Of a stretch of DNA of 64,000 nt, positions 54,898 to 64,000 are shown piece after piece (the stretch's first letter is position 1; every line of letters starts with the position of its first letter). The stretch spans positions 1-64,000 of the forward strand of contig JBAMJV010003078.1 of NCBI GenBank assembly GCA_037951105.1. Reading direction: 5' to 3'. A model generated the notes under the pieces. That model saw only the letters and a list, made by a program, of their open reading frames with translations. It was not told the DNA's origin and made no database searches. The stretch is from Echinarachnius parma. Its lineage: Eukaryota > Echinodermata > Echinoidea > Clypeasteroida > Echinarachniidae. A program made the position numbers and the translations under genes.

Positions 54898-57800
54898 ATG
54901 GGTAATCCTGGCGATCAAATCATTTTAGCAACTGCGGGCTATGATCAGACGATTCGATTCTGGCAGGCACACACCGGTATTTGTCAGCGTACGGTTCAAC
55001 ACCAGGATTCGGTGAGTTTTTACATGGCGTTCAACATGGAATTTTATTAAGGTTATTTCCGGTCAGAATCCTTGTCTCTGAATGGGTACGGGTGGGGGAT
55101 CGTGAAGGAGGATTGCCGAGCTTGGGCGTGGCATCCAACCTTTCAAGATACAATAATTGATAGTTTGAAGCAGTTTTTTGCTACAGAAATTAGCCATTGT
55201 CTTAAGTTTAACATTTATGAGTTACTATAGCTTTTAAAGTTTTAGTTGTACTATTTGGAATGAGGACAGAACTTCAGAAGCCTCAAACTTTGAGTGGGAA
55301 TGAAAGGAATCATGATTAATCAATCATGAGGGGAAAATCTGGACATTCTCTACCAAAGGCAAATACTAAGAGTGCCCATGCCACGGCTTGGCAACTTTGT
55401 TGTTCGCTTATTAGATTATTTGTGACTGGCTATAGCAAAACCCTGCACTTGTCTGTAATTCATGTTTTGAAGAAGGAAGTGTATACAACCACACTCGTGT
55501 GTCTTTAGATCGACAAATCTATCGCTTTCATGGCCTTTTTGACATTATTATTGTTATTTTCACTGTCGGCATTCTAGCGATAGACGCTACCCATACACTG
55601 TGCCTTGCGCAGTAAGAACACCGTAGCTCCGCAGTAAAAGTTAGTTACGGAAAATCATTTTTTTTTGCACATAAAACACCACATTCTCACACTTTGAGCG
55701 ACATTTGTAGCCCTATCAATACATTTAGGGCTGCTATAATACTTTAACTCACCGATCTCGTGTGTCGCTATACATGGCATTCTATAATTACGGCAATTTT
55801 TCAAATTTTACAAGATTTTCCATCACTCTTCTTCGGTCTTTCGCGATACTTTTTTTTCAAACTGCATAATATAATGTGCTTCCGGATGCGCGAACAAATT
55901 TTAAGCAGCTAGGTACGGTCAAAGACGGTACATCAGCGCTCGCGCTGCAAAGCTGCTATACTATACAGAATTACTTGGCCAAGTTCTGTATTATAGCTTT
56001 GCAGCGCGAGCGCTGATGTACCGTCTTTGACCGTACCTAGCTGCTTAAAATTTTTTCGCGCATCCAGAAGCACATCATATTATGCAGTTTGAAAAAAAAG
56101 TATCGCGAAAGACCGAAGAAGAGTGATGGAAAATCTTGTAAAATTTGAAAAATTGCCGTAATTATAGAATGCCATGTATAGCGACACACGAGATCGGTGA
56201 GTTAAAGTATTATAGCAGCCCTAAATGTATTGATAGGGCTACAAATGTCGCTCAAAGTGTGAGAATGTGGTGTTTTATGTGCAAAAAAAAATGATTTTCC
56301 GTAACTAACTTTTACTGCGGAGCTACGGTGTTCTTACTGCGCAAGGCACAGTGTATGGGTAGCGTCTATCGCTAGAATGCCGACAGTGAAAATAACAATA
56401 ATAATGTCAAAAAGGCCATGAAAGCGATAGAATTGTCGATCTAGTGTCTTTAGCTTACGGCCACACGCGTGTGGCTGTATCCGTAGAGCCGTGTATGGAT
56501 ACAGCCACACTCCATACGTATACATGTACACGGCTCTATGGATACAGCCACACGCCGGCTATTCTTACGGTAGCACAATGCGTGTATACCGACTTATAGC
56601 CATTAATCTGACCTATAGCCACTAATCTGACATATTATAGCCACTAAATATACAGACCTATAGCCACTAAATTAGGGTTAGGGTTAGGGTTTAGGTTAGG
56701 GTTTAGGTTAGGGTAATATATATCCCCCGAAACTAATAAAGACAAAACTTCTTCTGTTCCGCTGCAAATCAAGCCAATCTGCTGTGGCGCAATGGATACG
56801 ATGCGTGGGGCGCGCGTGCGCGCCTAAAATAATCTGGCGACGGGGGGATCTACTGCACAGCGCACAAAGTGTTAAGTTCACATAATGTGTGTAAAAGACA
56901 TACATACATATGAATTTATGATTGTAAAATTGAAACAATCATATCTTTGCCAATTTTGGACCAATTTGTTAGAACAAAGCATTTAATGAAAGCTTGTGTT
57001 GGGGCCTTTCTAATAGTATGAAAATCTACATTTTTATTTTTACCGACAAATGCAGGGTTTTGCTATAGCCGGTCACGTTTATTAACCCCTTGACCGCGGG
57101 AACCGAGTGAGTTGTGTACGACTATGGGGATTTCATAAACTCGTAGGGAACAGGTTAAGACATTTAAGTAAATGTTTCATGACCATTGTTGTTTTACTTT
57201 TATAAAAACATAACACAAACAGAAATTGAGATTACTTAGTGGAAGAGTGTTGATTATTTATAGTTTATACATTTGTATTGAGATCCATATTAATGTTGTT
57301 GCTGTATCACTTAATAGTTAATGAACAAAAAACATTTAAACTTTTGTTTTGTCTGCAGCAAGTAAATCATCTGGAAATCACCCCTGATCGAAGTCTACTT
57401 GCTGCTGCTGGTAATAACTGAAACATTTTCCTTCTAATTCTATGGCTATGCTTAGCTGCAATTTGCAGATCTATGTTTAATTATGATTAATAAATTAATG
57501 TAGTTTTATACAAACATTTATCAAAATTTGTTGGCTTTCTAATAATTTTGTTAAACTCTCTGTACTTCTATAAAATCACAAACATAATGAAGCAATTATA
57601 TTCCAAGCCATGAACTGGATGTTCAATATTGCATGCTCATTCAAATGGCTTGATCTCAGAAGAATCACCAATTTGTTTATATTTCTTCTTTTGTTAGTGT
57701 CAGTAACTGAGTGGATGTTCTGAAGGGCATTTGTAACTTAAATGCTTTTAGAACCTCATTATCATTATCATTATCATCATCAAAATCATAGACATTGTCA

Positions 57801-60800
57801 TCCATCATCATCATCATCATCATTCATCATTCATCATCAATTGTTCATCATAGTTAACTGTATTTGTATCATATATCCCACCAGGTTACCAGCATATCCG
57901 CATGTATGACATCAACTCTGGGGACACCACGCCGATCATCAACTATGAAGGCATTCCAAAGAATGTGACTAGTGTTGGTTTCCAGGAAGATGGCAAATGG
58001 ATGTTCACTGGGGGTGAGGACTGCACAGCCAGGATATGGGACCTCAGGTTAGCAGAACAGAACAAATTAACAAATTAGACAACTGTCTGTATTCATGATC
58101 TATTTGGGGAATTGAAACATTTTGAGAAACTTATATATTGTTTATAATTAATACAATAAATTACTTTTAACGCCTGTAGACATTTTGCCAATTTGAGAGC
58201 TTGCATGGAGTTTAAAGCAAGATACATTATTCATAGTACTGTCCTAAAATCCCACACATTACATGGAAACCCCCATTTCATTACTTTATCAACATAACGG
58301 ACCATTTTGATCATTCTTTTATAGATGGATTACCATGTAAAGTTAATTTTATAATACAACATTTTAAACATCTTCAATATTTGTTATTTGCAACAGGGCT
58401 CAAAATCTACACTGCCAGAAGATCTTCCAGGTGAATGCACCAGTCAACTGTGCTGCGTTGCATCCCAACCAGGTGAGTGAACAATCCAAATACAGTCAAA
58501 CCTGACATAGCGGCCACCAAAGATAGTCCCCTGCAGAGAAAAACAATGTTATTGAACCTGCCTAATAGAGGTCACCTGTCAAAGTGGTCACTATACACAT
58601 GTTTGACTGTATCCACTCACAAAGCAATACAGCATCTCCCTCCCCATGAGATAAAAACAACTTTCCCAGTTCTCTGCAAAGTGCATGGTCACAATGTGGG
58701 CTTCAGAGACCTCCTTGTTATCGTGAAAATGGTGCGATTTTTGCACTAAATATTTATGATTTCTATTAGAATATGTATCATTTCATTTTAAGGGTGGTAT
58801 TCCACTACTTTTAAACTTAGACTGAGTCTAGGTTTAACTTAGAAACCCAGTCTGCACAGGCAAAAAGTATTATAGTTTACTTTGTGCACGTTATGCAAAA
58901 AAGCTAAATCCAGTATCTTGATCACGCACATTTTTAGAAAGTTAGCAGAATAGGCCTAAGAGTTTATCCTCCTAGAATCAATGCTTGAAATGTCATTGTT
59001 TTTCCTCACAACTTACAGTACATGTCCATACACATTTGTGTGAAGGGCAGTTCTTGATGTTAACTGTATCATACATTTGTTTTAATCTGAACAGAGGCCT
59101 TTTATGTAAAAATATAAACTTAACTATCATCATGTGTGCATGGTTGTTGGTATTTTTGTACTCATATTGTACAAATGTATATCTTGTGTTATTTATTTTT
59201 GCAGGGAGAGTTGATTATAGGTGACCAGAGTGGAACGGTGCACATCTGGGATTTAAGGAGTTGTCACAATGAGCAATTGGTAAGTAATGCATGCATTTGT
59301 TCAATAATGTCATGAAATAGACTATAAAAGGCTTGTGTAAAATATTCTTTAGAAAGAAAGATCATTCCTCTTTTTATGCCTCCGCCAACGAAGTGGCCGG
59401 AGGCATTATGTTTTCGGGTTGTCCGTCCGTCCGTCCGTCCGTCCGTCCGTCCGTACGTCCGTCCGTACGTCCGTCCGTACGTCCGTCCGTACGTCCGTCC
59501 GTACGTCCCGTTTTCGTTCTCGCGATATCTCAAGAACCAGTTGACGGATCAATTTCAAACTTGGTATGAGTGTACATATTGGGGTGACAATGATCTGATT
59601 AGATTTTAGGGGTCATGAGGTCAAAGGTCAAGGTCACAGGACTCAATATATATGCAAAAATGCCTCGTTCTCGCGATATCTCAAGAACTGGTTGACGGAT
59701 CAAATTCAAACTTGGTATTAGTGTAGATATTGGGGTGGCAATGATCTGATTAGATTTTAGGGGTCATGAGGTCAAAGGTCAAGGTCACAGGACTCGATAT
59801 ATATGCAAAAATGCCTCGTTCTCGCGATATCTCAAGAACTGGTTGACGGATCAAATTCAAACTTGGTATTAGTGTAGATAATGGGGTGGCAATGATCTGA
59901 TTAGATTTTGGGGTTCATGAGGTTAAAGGTCAAGGTCACAGGACTCAATATATATGCAAAAATGCCTCGTTCTCGCGATATCTCAAGAACTGGTTGACGG
60001 ATCAAATTCAAACTTGGTATTAGTGTAGATATTGGGGTGGCAATGATCTGATTAGATTTTGGGGTTCATGAGGACAAAGGTCAAGGTCACAGGAATCAAT
60101 GTATGTGCAAAAATGCCTCGTTCTTGCGATATCTCAAGAACCGGTTGACGGATCAATTACATACTAGGTATGAGTGTACATATCGGGGTGCCACTGATCT
60201 GATTAGATTTGGGGGGTCATGAGGTCAAGGTCACATGACTCAATATGTATGCGAAAATGGCTTGTAATTGCAAAATTTCAAGAACTGAATGTCAGATTTC
60301 AATCAAACTCGGTACCTGTATCATAAAGAGTCAACGTAGCCATAAAATGTTGGGGTCATGAGGTTGAGGTCAAGGTCACGGGACTCATTATACATGCAAA
60401 AAAGCTTGTAATACCAAAATCTCAAGAACTAAATGTCAGATTTCAATCAAACTTGGTACCTAAATGTTTTTTAGGGAGCCATCAAAGATTGGGATCATAT
60501 GGTCAAGGTCACAGGACTCAAAATATAAGAAAAATTAAATCAGTGCATGTTAATTTGGGCATATTAAAATCGCGTGATAGCGGAGGCATAATTTTCGATT
60601 GCGCGCAATCGAAGATCCATCTAGTTCAGCATGCTATGGCAAGAACAATAAAGTTGTGTTACCCCATTTAGGGCTGGCCCCAACAATATTTGGGCAGTAA
60701 TCTATGGAGAATGCATGTTTTATCAAAAGCAGTTTAGTCCTGAATAGGTTGACTTGAATTGGTCTTGATGATTAAATGGTAAATTTGTTTTTATTTGTCA

Positions 60801-62639
60801 TTTATAATGTAACAAAAGGAGAAGCTTTTAATATACAATGATAACTTTGGTTTGTGATACATGTCTCTTTTCTTAATGTTCCTTCAATGTTCAGATATCA
60901 ATAAAATATCTGATTGTCAGTATGATTTTCGTCTATAAAGGTACCAGAGCAGAATGCATCAATCCAGTCTATAGCCATCGACCCAGAGGCAACCCACATG
61001 GCAGCAGTCAACAACAAGGGCAACTGCTATGTGTGGAGGATCACATTGTACTCTGGACTTGTAGAAAACTTGTTATATAACTTGCTATATAGTTATCTTA
61101 TATGTAATGTTTCATTTTACCGTTTAGGTACCAGAGCAGAATGCCTCAATCCAGTCCATAGCAATCGACCCCGAGGCCACTCACATGGCAGCGGTTAACA
61201 ACAAAGGCAACTGCTACGTGTGGAGGATCACCCAGGGCCAGGGGGACGGGGTCCTCTCTCAGCTCCACCCAAAGACCAAGATCCCCGCTCACAAGAAGTA
61301 TGCCCTCAAGTGCAAATTCAGCCCAGATTGCACGTGAGTTGATGGTTTACCTATTTAAGGTGCATTCTAGTATGTATGTGAGTCACATAATGTGTGTCTT
61401 GATTTGTTTTACTCATCTGTCTTGGAAAAGAGAGGGAAGGGGATAATATTGCCTTCTCTAATTTGTTAGAATTTGCAAGCGTAGCAAAGGAAACAAATAT
61501 CTTGGTATCTGTCAATTTTAAAATATTTGCGTTCACATTAATTTTATATCAGATATGTATTTTTCTATGAAACACCATAACATTTTATTTTTTCTTGCAG
61601 TACCTTAAATGCTCACCATGCCAAAATAAAGAGACAATTTGGTCACCATTTAAAAAGTTATTTGTCACAGGTATTGAGATGTACAGTCAAACCTGTCTAT
61701 AAAGACCACTCAAGAGATGCAGAAAATGTGGTCTTTAAAGATAGGTTCATTTATGTACAACTTGCTTCATATGGAATCAAGATCAGTGGTCTTTATAGAC
61801 AGGTGTTACTGTATAATTCTTCCTTGGTTCTTGGCAGGTTACTAGCCACAACATCGGGTGACAAGACGGTGAAGATTTGGAAGACGGCAGACTTCTCCCT
61901 CATGACCACACTCAGTGCAGACATGCAGCAGTGGGTGTGGGACTGTGCCTTCTCATCAGACTCACAGTACATAGTCACTGGTAAGTATGCTTACACAAAT
62001 CTTAATATGTGGGACAGCAATGCTACAAAAATAAACTGTTTTGCTTTGTGGCTTAGTTGGGGAGGTAGAAACAAGAGTTTTTAAATTCTAGTGACTGAAA
62101 CCTGAATCTGGTGGCCCCAATCAAAGAAAAACAATAACAGTTCTGATTTTGGTTGCCCATTCAGCTAGTGGAATTGAACATCAATGAAATTGGGCCTGAA
62201 GCTAAAGTTTAGTGGCCTTGGGCCAGCGCAGGCCTGTACTAATTATGGGCATTGTGGGACAAGAATGACTGTGAGCCAGTTAATTTTATGGTGTGACTTA
62301 TGAGTAATGTAGACTATATTACTTAAAATGTACTTGATACAGATTGGATAGATTAGAAAGATCATGTCTGTAATTTATTACATTAGTCAACAACATGACA
62401 AAATATCTTAATATCACTTTATGGTGATCCATGTATCCACAAAGAAATCTTCCCCAAAAATATTCTCGTGCTTGACTGAACATCCCTTTCTCTTTATTTC
62501 TATTTTACTTTCCCGCACAGCTTCTTCAGACAGAACGGCCAGGCTATGGAGCGTGGCGGAGGGAGAGGTGAAGCGAGAGTTTAACGGACATCAGAAAGCC
62601 ATCACGTCTCTAGCCTTCTGCGACAATATTACAGCTTAG
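54898..62639 (+). CDS. MLST8: mLST8, TOR complex WD40 subunit, complete, 8 coding exons
   Basis: Exons 54898-55011, 57359-57410, 57885-58047, 58397-58472, 59205-59279, 61128-61333, 61838-61980 and 62521-62639 sum to 948 nt, 315 aa plus TAG. All have GT-AG borders and matching phases. The protein is a seven-bladed beta-propeller: [19 protein letters not shown] (blade 1), [110 protein letters not shown]8 binds the TOR kinase domain in TORC1 and TORC2. Length matches animal LST8 (~315-326 aa). The start MGNPGDQI fits the family N terminus. Confidence 0.95.
55421..55466 (-). repeat. Inverted copy of the TGCAGGGTTTTGCTATAGCC dispersed word
   Basis: Complement of 4,075-4,119 with one change. A third, shorter copy is at 57,045-57,077, direct. 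Confidence 0.6.
55506..56443. mobile_element. 938-bp near-perfect palindrome (foldback/MITE) in mLST8 intron 1
   Basis: The arms of about 460 bp run from TAGATCGACAAATCTATCGC to a small centre near 55,975 (CTTGGCCAAG) and back, with only scattered differences. The direct repeat GTGTCTT flanks it (55,499-55,505 and 56,444-56,450). Terminal 80 bp are shared with 1,565-1,699. No coding capacity. Long arms and a 7-9 bp target duplication are reminiscent of MULE-type foldbacks. Confidence 0.85.
56455..56580. repeat. Hairpin built on GGCTGTATCC/GGATACAGCC
   Basis: ACGGCCACACGCGTGTGGCT, then GTATCC, GAGCCGTGTATGGATACAGC, and later GGCTCTATGGATACAGCCAC and CCGGCTATTCTTACGG form nested inverted repeats directly after the palindrome. 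Probably a further small element. Confidence 0.55.
56672..56714. repeat. Short interstitial telomere-like repeat
   Basis: TTAGGG/TTTAGG units (about seven, imperfect), after a GACCTATAGCCACTAA triplicate at 56,600-56,670. Confidence 0.8.
57757..57848. repeat. ATC microsatellite in mLST8 intron 2
   Basis: Imperfect (ATC)n with TTATCATTATC and CATCATCATTCATC blocks, just upstream of the exon 3 acceptor. Confidence 0.75.
58493..58609. mobile_element. 117-bp hairpin MITE, TA flanks ('CAGTCAAACCTG' family)
   Basis: Left end CAGTCAAACCTGACATAG and right end TATACACATGTTTGACTG are inverted, with TA on both sides. It starts 20 bp after the donor of mLST8 exon 4. Confidence 0.7.
59375..60615. repeat. 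CCGT microsatellite plus ~151-bp tandem repeat element in mLST8 intron 5
   Basis: Begins TGCCTCCGCCAACGAAGTGG (a small hairpin with GGCCGGAGGCA), then (CCGTCCGTACGT)n at 59,425-59,508. About five units of ~151 bp start CTCGCGATATCTCAAGAAC (59,518, 59,670, 59,821, 59,972, 60,123). Two more diverged units contain AATGTCAGATTTCAATCAAA. The right end GCGGAGGCATAATTTTCGAT is an inverted match to the left edge. Confidence 0.8.
60941..61049 (+). pseudogene. Partial duplicate of mLST8 exon 6 without donor
   Basis: After CTATAAAG the segment copies the first ~109 nt of the real exon (61,128-61,236). It reads [35 protein letters not shown] with only silent changes, then diverges ([10 protein letters not shown]). 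No usable donor follows in frame before the real exon. Splicing into it would truncate blade 5. Confidence 0.75.
61684..61811. mobile_element. 128-bp hairpin MITE, TA flanks ('CTGTCTATAAAGACCAC' family)
   Basis: CAGTCAAACCTGTCTATAAA at the left and TTTATAGACAGGTGTTACTG at the right, TA on both sides, with an additional inner GTGGTCTTTAAAGATAGG. Ends 26 bp before the exon 7 acceptor. Confidence 0.8.
62045..62265. repeat. 'gggccact' family repeat in the last mLST8 intron
   Basis: TTGTGGCTTAGTTGGGGAGG, TGGTGGCCCCAATC and GGCCTGTACTAATTATGGGC parallel 44,172-44,392. Confidence 0.6.
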
Positions 62640-62829
62640 CTAACGGGCATCGCATCAAAATGAACTGTTGTGTAAGCACTGTCATTGAACTGTTATCTGC
62701 AAGAATCTTCGGGATTGAAGGAGGCAGATTAACCAGAAGACCTTTACACGCATTTAATTGCTCTTACAAAGCAAATGTTCTATGGAAATAATACATTGCA
62801 ATTTAGAGCTCTATGTGTACAGTGTGCAA

Positions 62830-63065
62830 TGGAATGGACATCAGAAAGACATCAACTAGCTTTCTTTTATATTACATTCAGCAGCAAAGCTCGTCTTGTC
62901 ACATCAAAAGAACAAATGCATGCCATAATTGCCTGGAATATGGAGGGTGGATGGACCTCGGTGTGACATTGTCATGTAGCTACCAGTGCAAAGTGCAGTG
63001 TACATCAGAAACTCATCATGTCACTAGCTTTCTGGTGCGAGATTGCAGGGTAGCGACGATGTAAT
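62830..63065 (+). repeat. Two decayed copies of the mLST8 terminal coding segment in its 3' UTR
   Basis: The real end GGACATCAGAAAGCCATCAC, then TCTAGCCTTCTGCGAC (62,587-62,625), recurs as GGACATCAGAAAGACATCAA, CTAGCTTTCTTT (62,834) and as TACATCAGAAACTCATCATG, TCACTAGCTTTCTGGTGCGA (63,001). Both lie after the TAG stop. Confidence 0.65.
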
Positions 63066-63434
63066 GTAATGAGTTTAGAGAAAACTCTTTGGAATACTAG
63101 CTTTCAAGCAAAATATATGAAATGGATAATAATTATGAAAATTTATAATTTTATATTAATATTAGGCACGCATCTGTTAGAAAACAATTGTGGTGCAGTT
63201 ATCATTATTCCTGGTCAGTATGGGTACATTTCAAATCCACACAATTATCTTGCGCACCTTCTCAACTCCCTGGGTAGCATACTAGCTGTGATGTAGCTAT
63301 TTTTGCACATCAGGCTTATTCATATCTGACCAAGGAAGCGATTTATATACCTGGGTAGAGAGTAGCAGTGTGAATTATTGTTTTGCTGAAGGACATAAAT
63401 TGATTGGTTTTGAACCCGGGAGTCGGGCGTCTAA

Positions 63435-63615
63435 GGGGCCATCTACAAAGTATGTACGCACAAGAGGGGGGGGGGGAGGTTCAAGCGGATGCGTACGCTC
63501 CATTCAACCACATGCAAAAAAAAGCGGTAAAAGGTGTGTACAGGGGGGGGGGGGGGGGGTGGGGGGGAGTCAATTTCGGGCAATTATTTGCGTACATACT
63601 TTGTAGATGGGACCC
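63435..63615. mobile_element. 181-bp Harbinger-type MITE, TAA target duplication
   Basis: Left GGGGCCATCTACAAAGTATG and right CATACTTTGTAGATGGGACC, flanked by TAA on both sides. The interior has two poly-G runs (63,465-63,477 and 63,543-63,567). It belongs to the widespread 'CATCTACAAAGTAxGTACGC' group. Confidence 0.8.
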
Positions 63616-63951
63616 TAAACCAATCGTGCCCCAACACATCATCGATATCAGATGGTTCCCGGTTCAAAAACAAAATAGTGCTATGCATTAAATTAGAACT
63701 TTCTCTTTTATGTTGTATAATGGTTTGTAAGGACCCCACTCCAATATCATACTGCAAACTATAGAAGTTCTGAAATGAATACCCAAACTGTTTACCGTAA
63801 ATAATTTACAGTTTTAGGTCGGAGCTTATTGCAGCCAACTCACCCCTGAATTTATTATGTTATAATTTGATAACAAAAATCTTGTGCAACATTGTGTAAA
63901 TGACATTTTCAAATTGTATGTATTGTTATATCATGTCAAGAGTATATTGTA

Positions 63952-63957
63952 AATAAA
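63952..63957 (+). promoter_or_regulatory. AATAAA, possible distal polyadenylation signal
   Basis: GTAAATAAAGTACAAAC at the end of the AT-rich region, 1.3 kb after the mLST8 stop. Assignment to mLST8 is a guess. Confidence 0.35.
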
Positions 63958-64000
63958 GTACAAACTTTATAAAAATGAATCCCAAAAGTCTTTGGATTTT

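Noticed and set aside
56672..56714. Chromosome end
   Set aside because: Only about seven imperfect TTAGGG-like units inside an intron with gene sequence on both sides; an interstitial tract, not a telomere.
59333..59609. Frames of RPSVRPSV / YGRTYGRT repeats
   Set aside because: Pure translation of the CCGT/CCGTACGT microsatellite inside an mLST8 intron.

Overview
The window reads as genomic DNA of a marine invertebrate animal. Coding exons are short, bounded by GT-AG introns and embedded in AT-rich DNA crowded with mobile-element remnants. Two host genes are recognisable across their whole length and are animal-wide single-copy types: hexosaminidase D and the TOR-complex subunit LST8. The repeat load (PIF/Harbinger, Tigger/pogo, mariner-like MITEs, CCGT-rich tandem repeats, the 'CTGTCTATAAAGACCAC' hairpin family and the 'gggccact/gcaagt' family) fits lancelet, hemichordate, echinoderm or mollusc genomes. 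I cannot choose among these from sequence alone.

Layout. 1-5,182 (+): six 3' exons (386 codons plus stop) of a Ser/Thr protein kinase-like gene, ending with the last part of the catalytic domain and a long Ser/Arg-rich tail. 5.2-8.1 kb: intergenic, dispersed repeats only. 8.1-9.7 kb: a TATA-type promoter and a broken, internally duplicated DUF6729-like gene. 9.8-11.0 kb: a frameshifted Tigger/pogo (CENP-B-like) transposase. 12,177-13,756: a 1.58-kb TIR element with a CACT target duplication and a repeated GTCCCGGTGTTAC motif. 14.8-40.4 kb: a large nested repeat block. Its core is a tandem array of a 4.6-kb unit (three full copies plus a partial fourth, 17,641-33,466). Each full unit carries a chimeric ORF that starts with a PIF/Harbinger nuclease fragment, runs into a MULE transposase fragment, then a proline-rich/coiled-coil linker and a BEN-like domain. 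Around the array lie pieces of Harbinger nuclease, Myb/SANT-like, MADF and BESS DNA-binding domains, an H2C2 integrase zinc finger and a DIRS-like gag.

40,999-53,231 (-): complete hexosaminidase D gene, 14 coding exons summing exactly to 503 codons plus stop, GH20 HIGADE motif intact. 54,898-62,639 (+): complete mLST8 gene, 8 coding exons summing exactly to 315 codons plus stop, seven-bladed WD40 protein. The two genes are head to head, 1.67 kb apart. mLST8 introns hold a near-perfect 938-bp palindrome and a CCGT/150-bp tandem-repeat element.

A theme not explained by the genes is recurrent partial duplication of exon ends together with their splice sites. It occurs in kinase exon 1, HEXD exons 6, 7 and 8 (exon 8 five times), mLST8 exon 6 and the mLST8 terminal coding segment, and also in the repeat-encoded exons at 8.6-9.7 and 14.8-15.5 kb. 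The most novel candidate system is the tandemly amplified Harbinger-MULE-BEN fusion.
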